From: Lysobacterales bacterium
Lineage (GTDB): Bacteria; Pseudomonadota; Gammaproteobacteria; Xanthomonadales; Rhodanobacteraceae
Direction: 5' to 3'
NCBI GenBank assembly: GCA_016707485.1
Contig: JADJHN010000001.1
Span: 62,001 to 126,000, forward strand
Length of the DNA stretch: 64,000 nucleotides
In this document: in pieces, positions 35,268-43,960 of the stretch
How the letters are laid out: each line of letters starts with the position of its first letter
How positions within the stretch are numbered: the stretch's first letter is position 1
The notes under the pieces: generated by a model
Seen by the model: only the letters and a program-made list of their open reading frames with translations
What the model was told of the DNA's origin: nothing
Database searches by the model: none
Made by a program: the position numbers and the translations under genes

Positions 35268-36875
35268 ATGCCCCGCATCCAGACCCAGATCGATCCGCGC
35301 TCACCCGATTTCATCGCCAATTTCGAGAACCTGCGCACGCTGGTCGAGGATCTCAAGCAGGAACTGCGGGTCACCGCTCTGGGTGGCGGCGACAAGGCGC
35401 GCAGCAGGCACACCGAGCGCGGCAAGCTGCTGCCTCGCGAACGCATCCGCGCCCTGCTTGATCCCGGCTCGCCCTTCCTCGAACTCTCGCCGCTTGCCGC
35501 ACATGGCATGTATGACGGTGCCGCGCCGTGTGCAGGCCTGATCACCGGCATTGGCCGGGTCAAGGGCCAGGAGGTGCTGGTGGTCGCCAACGATGCGACG
35601 GTCAAGGGCGGCACCTATTTTCCGATGACGGTGAAGAAGCACCTGCGCGCGCAGGAAGTCGCCCTGGAGAATCGCCTGCCCTGCATCTATCTGGTTGATT
35701 CCGGCGGAGCGTTCCTGCCTCTGCAGGACGAGGTGTTTCCGGACAAGGAGCACTTCGGCCGCATCTTCTACAACCAGGCGCGCATGAGTGCACTGGGCAT
35801 TGCCCAGATTGCCGTGGTCATGGGTTCGTGCACGGCCGGAGGTGCCTATGTGCCGGCAATGAGCGACGAGACCATCATCGTCAGGAATCAGGGCACGATC
35901 TTCCTTGGCGGGCCGCCACTGGTGAAGGCGGCAACCGGCGAAGTCGTCGATGCGGAATCACTCGGCGGTGCCGATGTGCACACGGCGGTCTCCGGTGTCG
36001 CCGACCATTTCGCCGAGGACGATTCCCATGCGCTGAACATTGCGCGTGACCTGATCGGCAACCTGAATCGGCGCAAGGGCATGCAGCTTGCCTTGGCCGA
36101 GCCGCGTGAGCCGGCCTGCTCCATCGAGGAGATCTACGGCATCGTTCCACGCGAGGCGCGCATCCCGTTCGACATCCGCGAACTCATCGCGCGCATTGTC
36201 GATGGCTCGGAATTCAGCGAATTCAAGGCACGTTACGGGAAGACCCTGATCACCGGTTTTGCCCATATCCATGGCTATCCGGTCGGCATAGTCGCCAACA
36301 ACGGCATCCTCTTTGCCGAATCCGCGCTGAAGGGCGCGCACTTCATCGAGCTGTGCAACCAGCGCAACATTCCGCTGGTCTTCCTGCAGAACATCACCGG
36401 CTTCATGGTTGGCCGCAAGTACGAAAACGCCGGCATAGCCAGGGACGGGGCAAAAATGGTCACGGCGGTTGCCTGTTCGCATGTACCCAAGTTCACCGTG
36501 GTGATAGGTGGCAGCTTTGGTGCGGGCAATTACGCGATGTGTGGCCGGGCGTACGGCGCGCGATTCCTCTGGATGTGGCCAAACTCGCGCATCAGCGTGA
36601 TGGGGGGCGAACAGGCAGCCAGCGTGCTGGCGACGGTCAAGCGCGACGGTATCGAGGCGGCGGGCAAGACCTGGTCGGCCGAGGAGGAAGCGGCCTTCAA
36701 GGCACCCATCCGCGAGCAATACGAAAGCCAGGGACATCCCTACTACGCCAGTGCGCGCCTCTGGGATGACGGCATCATCGATCCCGTGGACACGCGGCGC
36801 GTGCTCGGACTGGCCATTTCCGCCTCGCTCAATGCACCGATTGAAGCAGGTCGTTTTGGCGTTTTCCGCATGTAA
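35268..36875 (+). CDS. liuB: Methylcrotonoyl-CoA carboxylase beta (carboxyltransferase) subunit
   Basis: This is a 535-residue biotin-dependent carboxyltransferase subunit, the exact length of MCC beta. Signature segments include HTERGKLLPRERIRALLDPGSPFLELSPLA, PDKEHFGRIFYNQARMS, GSCTAGGAYVPAM and GGSFGAGNYAMCGRAY. It carboxylates 3-methylcrotonyl-CoA in leucine breakdown with a biotinylated alpha subunit. That alpha gene is not adjacent, which is unusual: liu genes normally cluster. A propionyl- or geranyl-CoA carboxylase is less likely from these motifs. Confidence 0.9.
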   Translation: MPRIQTQIDPRSPDFIANFENLRTLVEDLKQELRVTALGGGDKARSRHTERGKLLPRERIRALLDPGSPFLELSPLAAHGMYDGAAPCAGLITGIGRVKGQEVLVVANDATVKGGTYFPMTVKKHLRAQEVALENRLPCIYLVDSGGAFLPLQDEVFPDKEHFGRIFYNQARMSALGIAQIAVVMGSCTAGGAYVPAMSDETIIVRNQGTIFLGGPPLVKAATGEVVDAESLGGADVHTAVSGVADHFAEDDSHALNIARDLIGNLNRRKGMQLALAEPREPACSIEEIYGIVPREARIPFDIRELIARIVDGSEFSEFKARYGKTLITGFAHIHGYPVGIVANNGILFAESALKGAHFIELCNQRNIPLVFLQNITGFMVGRKYENAGIARDGAKMVTAVACSHVPKFTVVIGGSFGAGNYAMCGRAYGARFLWMWPNSRISVMGGEQAASVLATVKRDGIEAAGKTWSAEEEAAFKAPIREQYESQGHPYYASARLWDDGIIDPVDTRRVLGLAISASLNAPIEAGRFGVFRM

Positions 36876-36909
36876 CTGATGGAAATGAATCCAGTAAAAC
36901 CATAGACAT

Positions 36910-37908
36910 ATGGAGCATTTCTCGATTCATTCTCGTGTCGGTGCCGGCATCCTGGCCGTTGCCTTCGCCGTGCCGCTGCCCGGCTTCGCGGCGTCTTCCG
37001 GCGGGTGGCTGCAAGCGCGTGACCAGAATCCGTTTGCCCTGGCCAGTGGGCTGCCACTGGCTCCTGCGATCCCGCACGAGGGGCGCTGGCAGTTCGACGC
37101 GACCTTCAATGTCGCCAACACCGAACTCGCACAATTCCGTGATGGGGCTTCCGTGGTATTCGACGCAGAGACCCATGAATCGCGGATCGGCGCCGCCTAT
37201 GCGTTCAACGATCGCTGGAGCCTGCGCGCATCGCTTGGCTATCTGACAATTGGCGACGGCTTCCTCGACGCGCCAGTCGAACGCTTCCATCGGGCATTCG
37301 GCTTTGACAACGGCGATCGCGGCCAACTTGGCACCGAGGCCCCGGCCATCGAGGTGCGTGACGCCGGCGTCACGCGCTATGCGCTCGACAAGGCGAGTTC
37401 GGGAAGTGGCCCCTTGCTGATCGACCTGACTCGCCGTTGGCAACTGTCCGATCAGCACCTGTTCGGAATTGCACTCGGCGGCAAGCTCGCCACCGGCAGC
37501 GTGCGCCGCTTGACCGACAGCGACAGCAGCGATGTCTCGCTTTCCGCATTCAGCATGATGGCCTTCGGCGAACGACTGGATCTCGGCATGCGTGCCGGCA
37601 TGCTGCTGCGCAGCGGCAACCATTTGCTTGCCGAGCATGCGCGTGACCAGGTGCCATTCGCCGGCATCGTGCTGCGCTATCGGCTCGGCGACAAATGGTC
37701 CGCATGGCTGCAATCCGACGCGCATGGGGCACTCTATCGCGGACTCCCGGATTTCCTCGGCAGCGCCGCCAATCAACTGAATTTCGGATTGAGCCGACGT
37801 CTCGGCAGTGCCAGCGAGTTCCAGTTCACTGTCGCCGAGGATCTGCCGGCGCTGCATTCATCCGATGTTGCCGTGACCCTCAATTGGCGCCTGCGCACGG
37901 GGCAGTGA
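36910..37908 (+). CDS. DUF3187-like outer-membrane protein
   Basis: This is a 332-residue exported protein. The signal peptide (cleavage near GFA-ASS, about 27) is followed by RDQNPFALASGLPLAP, then alternating amphipathic strands ending in aromatic residues, as in a small outer-membrane barrel. It matches the DUF3187 family by general pattern; function unknown. No clear ribosome site precedes the ATG, and it lies 34 bp after liuB, so it may be read through from it. Confidence 0.72.
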   Translation: MEHFSIHSRVGAGILAVAFAVPLPGFAASSGGWLQARDQNPFALASGLPLAPAIPHEGRWQFDATFNVANTELAQFRDGASVVFDAETHESRIGAAYAFNDRWSLRASLGYLTIGDGFLDAPVERFHRAFGFDNGDRGQLGTEAPAIEVRDAGVTRYALDKASSGSGPLLIDLTRRWQLSDQHLFGIALGGKLATGSVRRLTDSDSSDVSLSAFSMMAFGERLDLGMRAGMLLRSGNHLLAEHARDQVPFAGIVLRYRLGDKWSAWLQSDAHGALYRGLPDFLGSAANQLNFGLSRRLGSASEFQFTVAEDLPALHSSDVAVTLNWRLRTGQ

Positions 37909-38037
37909 CCCTGCGACAATGCGTCACTGCCGTTTTACCTTTGGATTCAGGCGCGCGGAACTATCTTGTCGGCGAATCGAAATGCGCTGTTTGCAGTGCC
38001 TGGAGATCAAACCCAACTTCCAAGGAGACCCTCCACC

Positions 38038-38478
38038 ATGCGTAACGTACTGATTGCTGCCTCGCTCCTGCTTGCCTCGTCCTCGGCCTTCGCGGCGTGT
38101 TCGATCGAGGTCGATGGCAATGACGCCATGCAGTTCAATGTCAAGGCAATCGAGGTCCCGAGCAGCTGCAAGGACTTCACCATCAATCTGACCCATTCCG
38201 GCAAGATGGCGAAGAATGTCATGGGCCACAACGTCGTCGTGACCAAGACCACCGACATGCAGGGCGTTGCCAATGACGGGGCCACCGCTGGCCTCAACAA
38301 CGAATACGTCAAGCCGGACGATGCTCGCGTGATTGCGCATTCCAAGGTCATTGGTGCCGGTGAAAAGACTTCGGTCACGTTTGACACGAGCAAGCTTGCG
38401 GCCGACGGCAAGTACTCGTTCTTCTGCTCGTTCCCGGGCCACTGGGCGCTCATGAAGGGCACGATCAGCGTCAAGTAA
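38038..38478 (+). CDS. azu: Azurin, type 1 copper protein
   Basis: This is a 146-residue periplasmic electron carrier with a 19-residue signal peptide (AASLLLASSSAFA). The copper ligands are all visible: His in MGHNVVV, then Cys, His and Met in FFCSFPGHWALMKG. The disulfide CysA (ACSIEVD) to SSCKDF matches azurins. It donates electrons to nitrite reductase or peroxidase in other bacteria. It has a good ribosome site (AAGGAGA) and its own terminator. No denitrification genes are seen nearby. Confidence 0.96.
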   Translation: MRNVLIAASLLLASSSAFAACSIEVDGNDAMQFNVKAIEVPSSCKDFTINLTHSGKMAKNVMGHNVVVTKTTDMQGVANDGATAGLNNEYVKPDDARVIAHSKVIGAGEKTSVTFDTSKLAADGKYSFFCSFPGHWALMKGTISVK

Positions 38479-38490
38479 GCAGCAAGCCAC

Positions 38491-38512
38491 GACTCGGAAT
38501 CCGGGTCTTGTT
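38491..38512 (+). terminator. Terminator after azurin
   Basis: GACTCGG and CCGGGTC form a 7-bp stem (one T-G pair) with an AAT loop, followed by TTGTT, 13 bp past the azurin stop and before tRNA-Arg. The short T-tract makes it moderate. Confidence 0.6.
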
Positions 38513-38544
38513 ATGGGACAATCCGGGGTCGCAGACAGCTCTGC

Positions 38545-38621
38545 GGCCCCGTAGCTCAGCTGGATAGAGCGTCCCCCTCCTAAGGGGAAGGTCGCCCGTT
38601 CGAATCGGGCCGGGGTCGCCA
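38545..38621 (+). tRNA. tRNA-Arg(CCT), CCA encoded
   Basis: This is a 77-nt cloverleaf. Acceptor GGCCCCG pairs with CGGGGTC (one G-U), the D arm is GCTC...GAGC, anticodon stem TCCCC/GGGGA with loop CTCCTAA gives anticodon CCT (AGG codons), the T arm is GCCCG TTCGAAT CGGGC, discriminator G, then CCA. The 279 bp that follow hold no gene I can support. Confidence 0.97.
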
Positions 38622-38900
38622 TTGAAAACAATGGCATGCGTGACTTTCTTGAAGTTGAATCAGGCTCCCCTGGCGGTTCGACCTTGGTCGCCCCCGCCAA
38701 GCGCCTTGTGCGCCTGCACGCGCCACAGCTGCCCTCCCCTTGGCGGCGCATGACCCTGCTTGAGGATGACCACTCGCTGGTTCGCATGGGCGGCGGCGGG
38801 TTTATCATTCCGTGTCTGCAATCCAGGCGGCCAACGGCATCCGCTTGAACACTGCGAGCCATTGGCTGCCCTGGCACGGACCACTGCGGAGGAAATGCTC

Positions 38901-40583
38901 ATGCGATTCGGATCCTTTCCAGGCGTTTGGCTTGCGCTGCTGGTTGTGGTTGCAACAACGCTGAGCCTGCCAGTGCAGGCGCATGAACGCGGGCGTGACC
39001 GTGACCAGCCAGCGCCGGGCATTGTTGGCCTGGGTTCACTGGATTTTCCGACCAGCGCCAGCTCGATCGAGGCGCAAACCGCATTCGAACGGGCGGCCTT
39101 GCTGCTGCACCTGTTCGAGTACGACGATGCGGCCAAGGCTTTCCGGAAAGCGCAGGCGCTGGAGCCCGATTTCGTCATGGCGGTGTGGGGCGAAGCGATG
39201 ACCCACAACCATCCGCTGTGGAACCAGCTCGACGAGGACGCAGGCCGCAAGGCCCTGCTGAAACTGGGCGCGACAGCCGAAGAACGTGCGGCCAAGGCTG
39301 AAACGCAGCGCGAGCGCGACTATCTGGCAGCCGTGGAAATCCTCTATTCCGGCGAAGGTACGAAGATCGAACGCGACCAGCGCTATGCGGCTGCCATGCA
39401 GGCGATGGCCGCAGCCTGGCCGGAGGACAACCAGGCCCGGTTGTTCCATGCGCTCGCCTTGCAAGGACGCAGCGAAGGCGTGCGCAATGTGCCGGATTAT
39501 CTGCGTGCCGCCGAAATCGCGCGCCGCGTCTTCGAGAAGAACCCGCGCAATCCCGGGGCCGCACACTACTGGATCCACGGCATGGACGATCCGGAACATG
39601 CCAACGGTGCCATCGAAGCCGCACGTGCCTTGTCGAAGATCGCGCCGGATGCGCCGCATGCACAGCACATGACCTCGCACATCTTCATCGCGCTCGGTCT
39701 CTGGGACGATCTGGTGCAAGCCAACGAGGAAGCCGTGCGCGTCGTCTACCGGCACGCCCGCGCGCAGGGCAAGCCCGAGGTGAACTGCTTCCACTACAAC
39801 GAATGGCTGGAATACGGCTATTTCCAGCAGGGCCGTTTCAAGGAAGCCACGACGCTTTTGCTGAACTGCGAGCGCAGCGGCAAGTCGGCGCTTGCATCCA
39901 TCACCGATGCCGCCGAACTCAAGCAGATGTCTGCGCGCTTCAGGGGTTCGTTGTCGGTAATGCGCGCCACCGGGGTGATCGAAGCGCAGGACTGGAATGG
40001 CGCCGCGCTGAAACTCGTGATGCCGGCCACCGATGATCCGAAGGCGCTGGCGATCGATCGTTTCGTCTCCGGATTTGCTGCCGCGCAGCGTGGCGACACG
40101 GCGTTGGCAAGCAGCAAACTGGCGGAATTGCGCACGCAGGTTGCGGCCTCGAAACGTGATCCGGCCGATCCGCAGGACTTCGACTACCTGCATATCCTCC
40201 AGGACAACCTCGCCGGTCTGCTTGCCGCCAGGACCGGGGATCGCGAAAGCGCGCTGCGCCATGTGCGTGCGGCTGCCGATCGGCTGGATGCCATGGCGTT
40301 TGATTTCGGCCCGCCGGCGTCACTCAAGCCACCCCACGAACTGCTCGGCGAACTCCTGCTTGAAGCGGATCGACCCCAGGATGCCATCAGCGCATTCACG
40401 CGATCGCTGAAACTCGCGCCCCTGCGCACGCAATCCCTGCTCGGTCTCGCCCGCGCACAAGCCGCTGCCGGGGCCTTGACGGACGCCGCCGCAACCTATG
40501 CCCAACTGCTGAAAACATGGCACGCCGCCGACGCCGACCGGCCGGGGCTGGTCGAAGCGCGCAACTTTCGCGCAAGGCCATAG
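38901..40583 (+). CDS. Exported tetratricopeptide-repeat protein
   Basis: This 560-residue protein has a signal peptide (WLALLVVVATTLSLPVQA) and helical TPR-type repeats through its length (AFERAALLLHLFEYDDAAKAFRKAQALEPDFVMAVWGEAMTHNHP near the N-terminus; PQDAISAFTRSLKLAPLRTQSLLGLARAQAAAG at the end). The segment HYWIHGMDDPEHANGAIEAA with conserved His residues marks a bacterial family of unknown function. The ATG at 38901 lies 8 bases after GGAGG; another ATG at 38895 is too close to it. Confidence 0.82.
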   Translation: MRFGSFPGVWLALLVVVATTLSLPVQAHERGRDRDQPAPGIVGLGSLDFPTSASSIEAQTAFERAALLLHLFEYDDAAKAFRKAQALEPDFVMAVWGEAMTHNHPLWNQLDEDAGRKALLKLGATAEERAAKAETQRERDYLAAVEILYSGEGTKIERDQRYAAAMQAMAAAWPEDNQARLFHALALQGRSEGVRNVPDYLRAAEIARRVFEKNPRNPGAAHYWIHGMDDPEHANGAIEAARALSKIAPDAPHAQHMTSHIFIALGLWDDLVQANEEAVRVVYRHARAQGKPEVNCFHYNEWLEYGYFQQGRFKEATTLLLNCERSGKSALASITDAAELKQMSARFRGSLSVMRATGVIEAQDWNGAALKLVMPATDDPKALAIDRFVSGFAAAQRGDTALASSKLAELRTQVAASKRDPADPQDFDYLHILQDNLAGLLAARTGDRESALRHVRAAADRLDAMAFDFGPPASLKPPHELLGELLLEADRPQDAISAFTRSLKLAPLRTQSLLGLARAQAAAGALTDAAATYAQLLKTWHAADADRPGLVEARNFRARP

Positions 40584-40709
40584 ACGCCAATGAAACAGCC
40601 CGGCCGGGTTGCATGGCGTCAACGGGATGGACAAATGATCGGTTGAGGAAATCGACGCACCTGGCAATCCGATCCGGGCCGCCATGGTTCTCCGTGCGGC
40701 CACTCGGGG

Positions 40710-40723
40710 TTGACCTGCATCAA
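40710..40723. promoter_or_regulatory. FNR/Anr-like site upstream of nadA
   Basis: TTGAC-CTGC-ATCAA matches 9 of 10 fixed bases of the FNR/Anr consensus TTGAT-N4-ATCAA. A CATCAT -10-like hexamer at 40747 is placed so that the site would centre near -41.5, the activating position. It lies 116 bp before the nadA start. Confidence 0.5.
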
Positions 40724-40838
40724 GGACAGCCGGGATTGGCCGCACGCATCATCGCGCCTGCTGTGACAGTCGGCCGCCATGCGTTGCGGATAGCCGGACT
40801 GGCCAGCTCCCCCGAATCACGATTCCAGATCCTCCATC

Positions 40839-41915
40839 ATGCGCGATACCCGCAGCGGCAACGCTTGCCACAAAACCTCGTTCGCTGAAGCGAACCGTGC
40901 CGATTCCGGATTTGATCCGCAATGGCGTGACGACCTTGGCGAGAAACACGCCGAATTGGCCAAGCGACTGGAAACGCTGGTTCCATGCCTCGAAATCCCC
41001 TTGCACCTGGCCTGGATCGATGCCATCCAGCACCTCAAGCGCGAACGTGGCGCGCTGATCATGGCGCACAGCTACCAGTCACCCGAGATCTTCCACGGCG
41101 TCGCCGACATCACCGGCGATTCGCTCGCATTGGCCCAGGCCGCCGCCGATTGCGGCAGCGACGTGATCGTCATGTGTGGCGTTCACTTCATGGCCGAAAG
41201 CGCCAAGCTGCTCGCTCCGCACAAGCGCGTATTGATTCCGGATCTCGAAGCCGGATGTTCCCTGGCCAGCTCGATCACCGCTGCCGACGTGCGCGCCTTG
41301 CGTGCGCGTCATCCGGGCGTGCCGGTGGTCAGCTATGTCAACACCTCGGCCGAGGTGAAAGCGGAATCCGATGCCTGTTGCACCTCGGCCAATGCCGTCC
41401 AGGTTGTCGAGGCGATGGGCAGCGACAAGGTCATTTTTCTGCCCGACCGTTATCTCGGCAGTTGGGTGGCGACCCGGACCACAGTCGAACTGGTGCTGTG
41501 GAACGGCACCTGCGAAGTGCACGAGTCGTTCACCGGACGCGAGGCGCGGCATACCCGCGAAACGTTCGGCGCCAAACTGGTCGCGCATCCCGAATGCGCG
41601 CCGGAGGTGCTTGCCGAAGCCGATTTCGTCGGTTCTACCACGGCCATGGGACACTGGCTCGAACGCGAACAGCCGACGCGCGTGGCCATGATCACCGAAT
41701 GTTCGATGGCCGACAATTTGCGCAATCGATTTCCACGCATCGAGTTCATCAAGCCCTGCAACCTGTGTCCGCACATGAAGCGGATTACCCTGCCGAACAT
41801 CCACGCCTGCCTGCGCGACCTGCGCCATGAAATCCACATCGATGCCGCCGTGGCGACGCGCGCCCGCGCCGCACTGGAGCGCATGCTCGCGGTGGGTCGG
41901 CAGGAACGCGTCTGA
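40839..41915 (+). CDS. nadA: Quinolinate synthase A
   Basis: NadA condenses iminoaspartate with dihydroxyacetone phosphate to quinolinate, the first committed ring of NAD. The 358-residue protein carries the 4Fe-4S Cys ligands in VMCGVHFMAESAKLL, SDACCTSANAV and CNLCPHMKRITLP. MAHSYQSPEIF and GDSLALAQAA are family signatures. It overlaps nadB by one base. The oxygen-sensitive cluster fits the upstream FNR-like site. Confidence 0.96.
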   Translation: MRDTRSGNACHKTSFAEANRADSGFDPQWRDDLGEKHAELAKRLETLVPCLEIPLHLAWIDAIQHLKRERGALIMAHSYQSPEIFHGVADITGDSLALAQAAADCGSDVIVMCGVHFMAESAKLLAPHKRVLIPDLEAGCSLASSITAADVRALRARHPGVPVVSYVNTSAEVKAESDACCTSANAVQVVEAMGSDKVIFLPDRYLGSWVATRTTVELVLWNGTCEVHESFTGREARHTRETFGAKLVAHPECAPEVLAEADFVGSTTAMGHWLEREQPTRVAMITECSMADNLRNRFPRIEFIKPCNLCPHMKRITLPNIHACLRDLRHEIHIDAAVATRARAALERMLAVGRQERV

Positions 41916-43378
41916 TGCCCGCACGGACGCCGATCGTCGTGGTCGGCAGCGGCATTGCCGGGCTGTGCACGGCGCTGGCGGCCGCGCCGCGCCCGGTCGT
42001 GCTGCTCAGTCGCATGGCCCGTGGCACGGACAGCGCCAGCGTGCTTGCCCAGGGTGGCATCGCCGCGGCGATTGGCCCCGGTGACAGCATCGAAAGCCAT
42101 GTTGCCGATACCCTGGTCGCCGGCTGTGGGCTCAACGATGTGTCGCGCGTGCGCATGCTTGCCGCCGCGGCTCCGGCGGCGATTGAATGGCTGCAAGAGC
42201 AAGGCGTGGCATTCGATCATGCCGAGGGCACCCTGAAACTCGGCCGCGAAGGCGGCCATCGTTTCGCACGTATCGTGCACGCCGGTGGCGATGCCAGCGG
42301 AGCGCGGATCAGCGCGGCACTGTCGGCGGCGGTTGCCGTCGCGGCGCATGTCGAGTGGCGCAGCGGCGTCGACGTCGATGCGCTGCTGATGCAGGGCAAT
42401 CGCGTCAGCGGCGTGCGCATCAATGCCGGTGGACACGCGGAGTCGATCCCGGCTTCCGCGGTGGTGCTGGCGACCGGCGGCATCGGCGCCTTGTTCGCGC
42501 ACACGACCAATCCCGGGGGTGCCGATGGTTCCGGGCTTGCCCTGGCGATGGCGGCTGGCGCAGAAGTGCGTGACCTGGAATTTGTCCAGTTCCACCCGAC
42601 CGCGCTCGATCTCGACCGACATTCGTTGCCGCTGATTACCGAGGCGCTGCGCGGTGCCGGTGCGCGACTGCTCGACCCGAACCGCAAGCCGATCATGGAA
42701 GGCTTGCATGCGCTGACCGACCTGGCTCCGCGTGACGTGGTCGCCCGCCGTGTCTGGCAGGTGCGCAAGCAACAGGGTGCAGTTCTGCTCGACGCGCGCG
42801 GTCTCGACATCGACTGGCCACAGGCATTTCCGACCGTGCTCGCCGCCTGTCTCCGGCATGGCCTTGATCCGCGCCGCAAGGCGATTCCGGTGACTGCCGC
42901 CGCGCATTTCCACATGGGTGGCGTACACACCGATGCTGTCGGCCGCAGCAGTCTGGCAGGACTGTATGCAGTCGGCGAAGTCGCCTGCAACGGCCTGCAC
43001 GGCGCCAACCGGCTGGCCAGCAATTCGCTGCTGGAATGCGTCGTGGCAGGTCGCGTCCTCGGTGCGCATCTGGCCAACTGCACGGATGCTGAGGCCGTCG
43101 AAAGCGCACAGCGCACAATGGCGACGGGTGCCAGTCTCGATGCGGACGAACTGGACCTGCTGCGCGATACGCTGTGGCGCACGGCAGGTCCGCTGCGTTG
43201 CGGCGCGGGCCTGGCCGAAGGTCTGCGCACGCTGGAGCCCTTGCTTGCCCGTGGTTGGCAGGCGCGCCTTGCTCGCCAACTGATGCTGGCGGCCAGACAG
43301 CGCACGCACAGCCTCGGCGCGCACTGGCGTGAAGATTGCGAAGATGCGGCCACACCTGCGGCAAGCATAGCCGCCTGA
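41915..43378 (+). CDS. nadB: L-aspartate oxidase
   Basis: This flavoenzyme oxidises aspartate to iminoaspartate for NadA, using oxygen or fumarate. The 487-residue protein is shorter than E. coli NadB (about 540). The FAD motif VVGSGIAGLCTALAA, AQGGIAAA, the substrate loop AHFHMGGVHTDAVGRSSLAGLYAVGE and NGLHGANRLASNSLLE are clear. It is coupled to nadA. nadC, the next enzyme, is not in the window. Confidence 0.95.
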   Translation: MPARTPIVVVGSGIAGLCTALAAAPRPVVLLSRMARGTDSASVLAQGGIAAAIGPGDSIESHVADTLVAGCGLNDVSRVRMLAAAAPAAIEWLQEQGVAFDHAEGTLKLGREGGHRFARIVHAGGDASGARISAALSAAVAVAAHVEWRSGVDVDALLMQGNRVSGVRINAGGHAESIPASAVVLATGGIGALFAHTTNPGGADGSGLALAMAAGAEVRDLEFVQFHPTALDLDRHSLPLITEALRGAGARLLDPNRKPIMEGLHALTDLAPRDVVARRVWQVRKQQGAVLLDARGLDIDWPQAFPTVLAACLRHGLDPRRKAIPVTAAAHFHMGGVHTDAVGRSSLAGLYAVGEVACNGLHGANRLASNSLLECVVAGRVLGAHLANCTDAEAVESAQRTMATGASLDADELDLLRDTLWRTAGPLRCGAGLAEGLRTLEPLLARGWQARLARQLMLAARQRTHSLGAHWREDCEDAATPAASIAA

Positions 43379-43396
43379 ACCCGGGAGACTCCCGCC

Positions 43397-43819
43397 ATGG
43401 CCACCGATCCCGAGCAATCGCACGATCAATCTCCCTGCGCCCATTTGATCCTGTACGTGGCAGACCAGGCGCGCAGCACGCGCTTCTACCGAAGCGTGCT
43501 GGGCACGCCGCGCCTGGATGTTCCCGGCATGAGCGAATTCGTCTTGCCCGGAGGCGCAGTTCTTGGCCTCATGCCGGAATCCGGGATCCGCAAGCTGCTC
43601 GGTCCTGCCCTGCCTGATCCGGCAGCCGCCCGCGGGATACCGCGCGCCGAGCTTTATCTGCGGGTGGCCAATGCATCGGAACTGCATCAACGTGCGCTGG
43701 CCGCCGGCGCGGTCGAGCTCAGTCCGATGTTGCTGCGCGACTGGGGCCATCAAGCCGCCTATTCGCTGGACCCGGACGGCCATGTGCTCGCGTTCGCGTC
43801 GCTGGCGCATCGCGACTGA
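43397..43819 (+). CDS. VOC/glyoxalase-fold protein
   Basis: This 140-residue vicinal-oxygen-chelate protein opens CAHLILYVADQARSTRFYRSVLG and ends with SLDPDGHVLAFA, the usual two beta-alpha-beta units. The metal-binding His/Glu pattern is partly kept (His in CAHLIL, Glu in RAELYL), so an enzymatic role is possible but not assigned. It begins 18 bp after nadB and probably shares its transcript. Confidence 0.8.
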   Translation: MATDPEQSHDQSPCAHLILYVADQARSTRFYRSVLGTPRLDVPGMSEFVLPGGAVLGLMPESGIRKLLGPALPDPAAARGIPRAELYLRVANASELHQRALAAGAVELSPMLLRDWGHQAAYSLDPDGHVLAFASLAHRD

Positions 43820-43854
43820 GCGCCAATCCCCGAGTCCGGTCAGCCGTCGCTGCA

Positions 43855-43868
43855 CTGATGCATGTCAA
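43855..43868. promoter_or_regulatory. FNR/Anr-like site upstream of ubiD
   Basis: CTGAT-GCAT-GTCAA matches 8 of 10 fixed bases of the FNR consensus and sits in the 141-bp gap before ubiD. The -10 region is weak (CACACT near 43891). Its value rests mainly on recurrence at other nearby genes. Confidence 0.4.
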
Positions 43869-43960
43869 GGCGACATTCCTGCCGCGCCATCACACTCGCG
43901 GCCGTCGGCTCGCCTTGACGACCGGCACATCCCACCGCGTTGCCATATCCCGGATCGAAC

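Noticed and set aside
37909..38037. FNR/Anr site upstream of azurin
   Set aside because: Azurin genes are Anr-controlled in some pseudomonads, but only a half-site (GATCAA) is present here.
38636..38848. 70-codon open frame after tRNA-Arg
   Set aside because: No ribosome site, Pro/Arg-rich composition and no recognisable domain; treated as intergenic.
41450..43855. 801-codon minus-strand open frame
   Set aside because: It is antisense to nadA and nadB, which carry all catalytic motifs.
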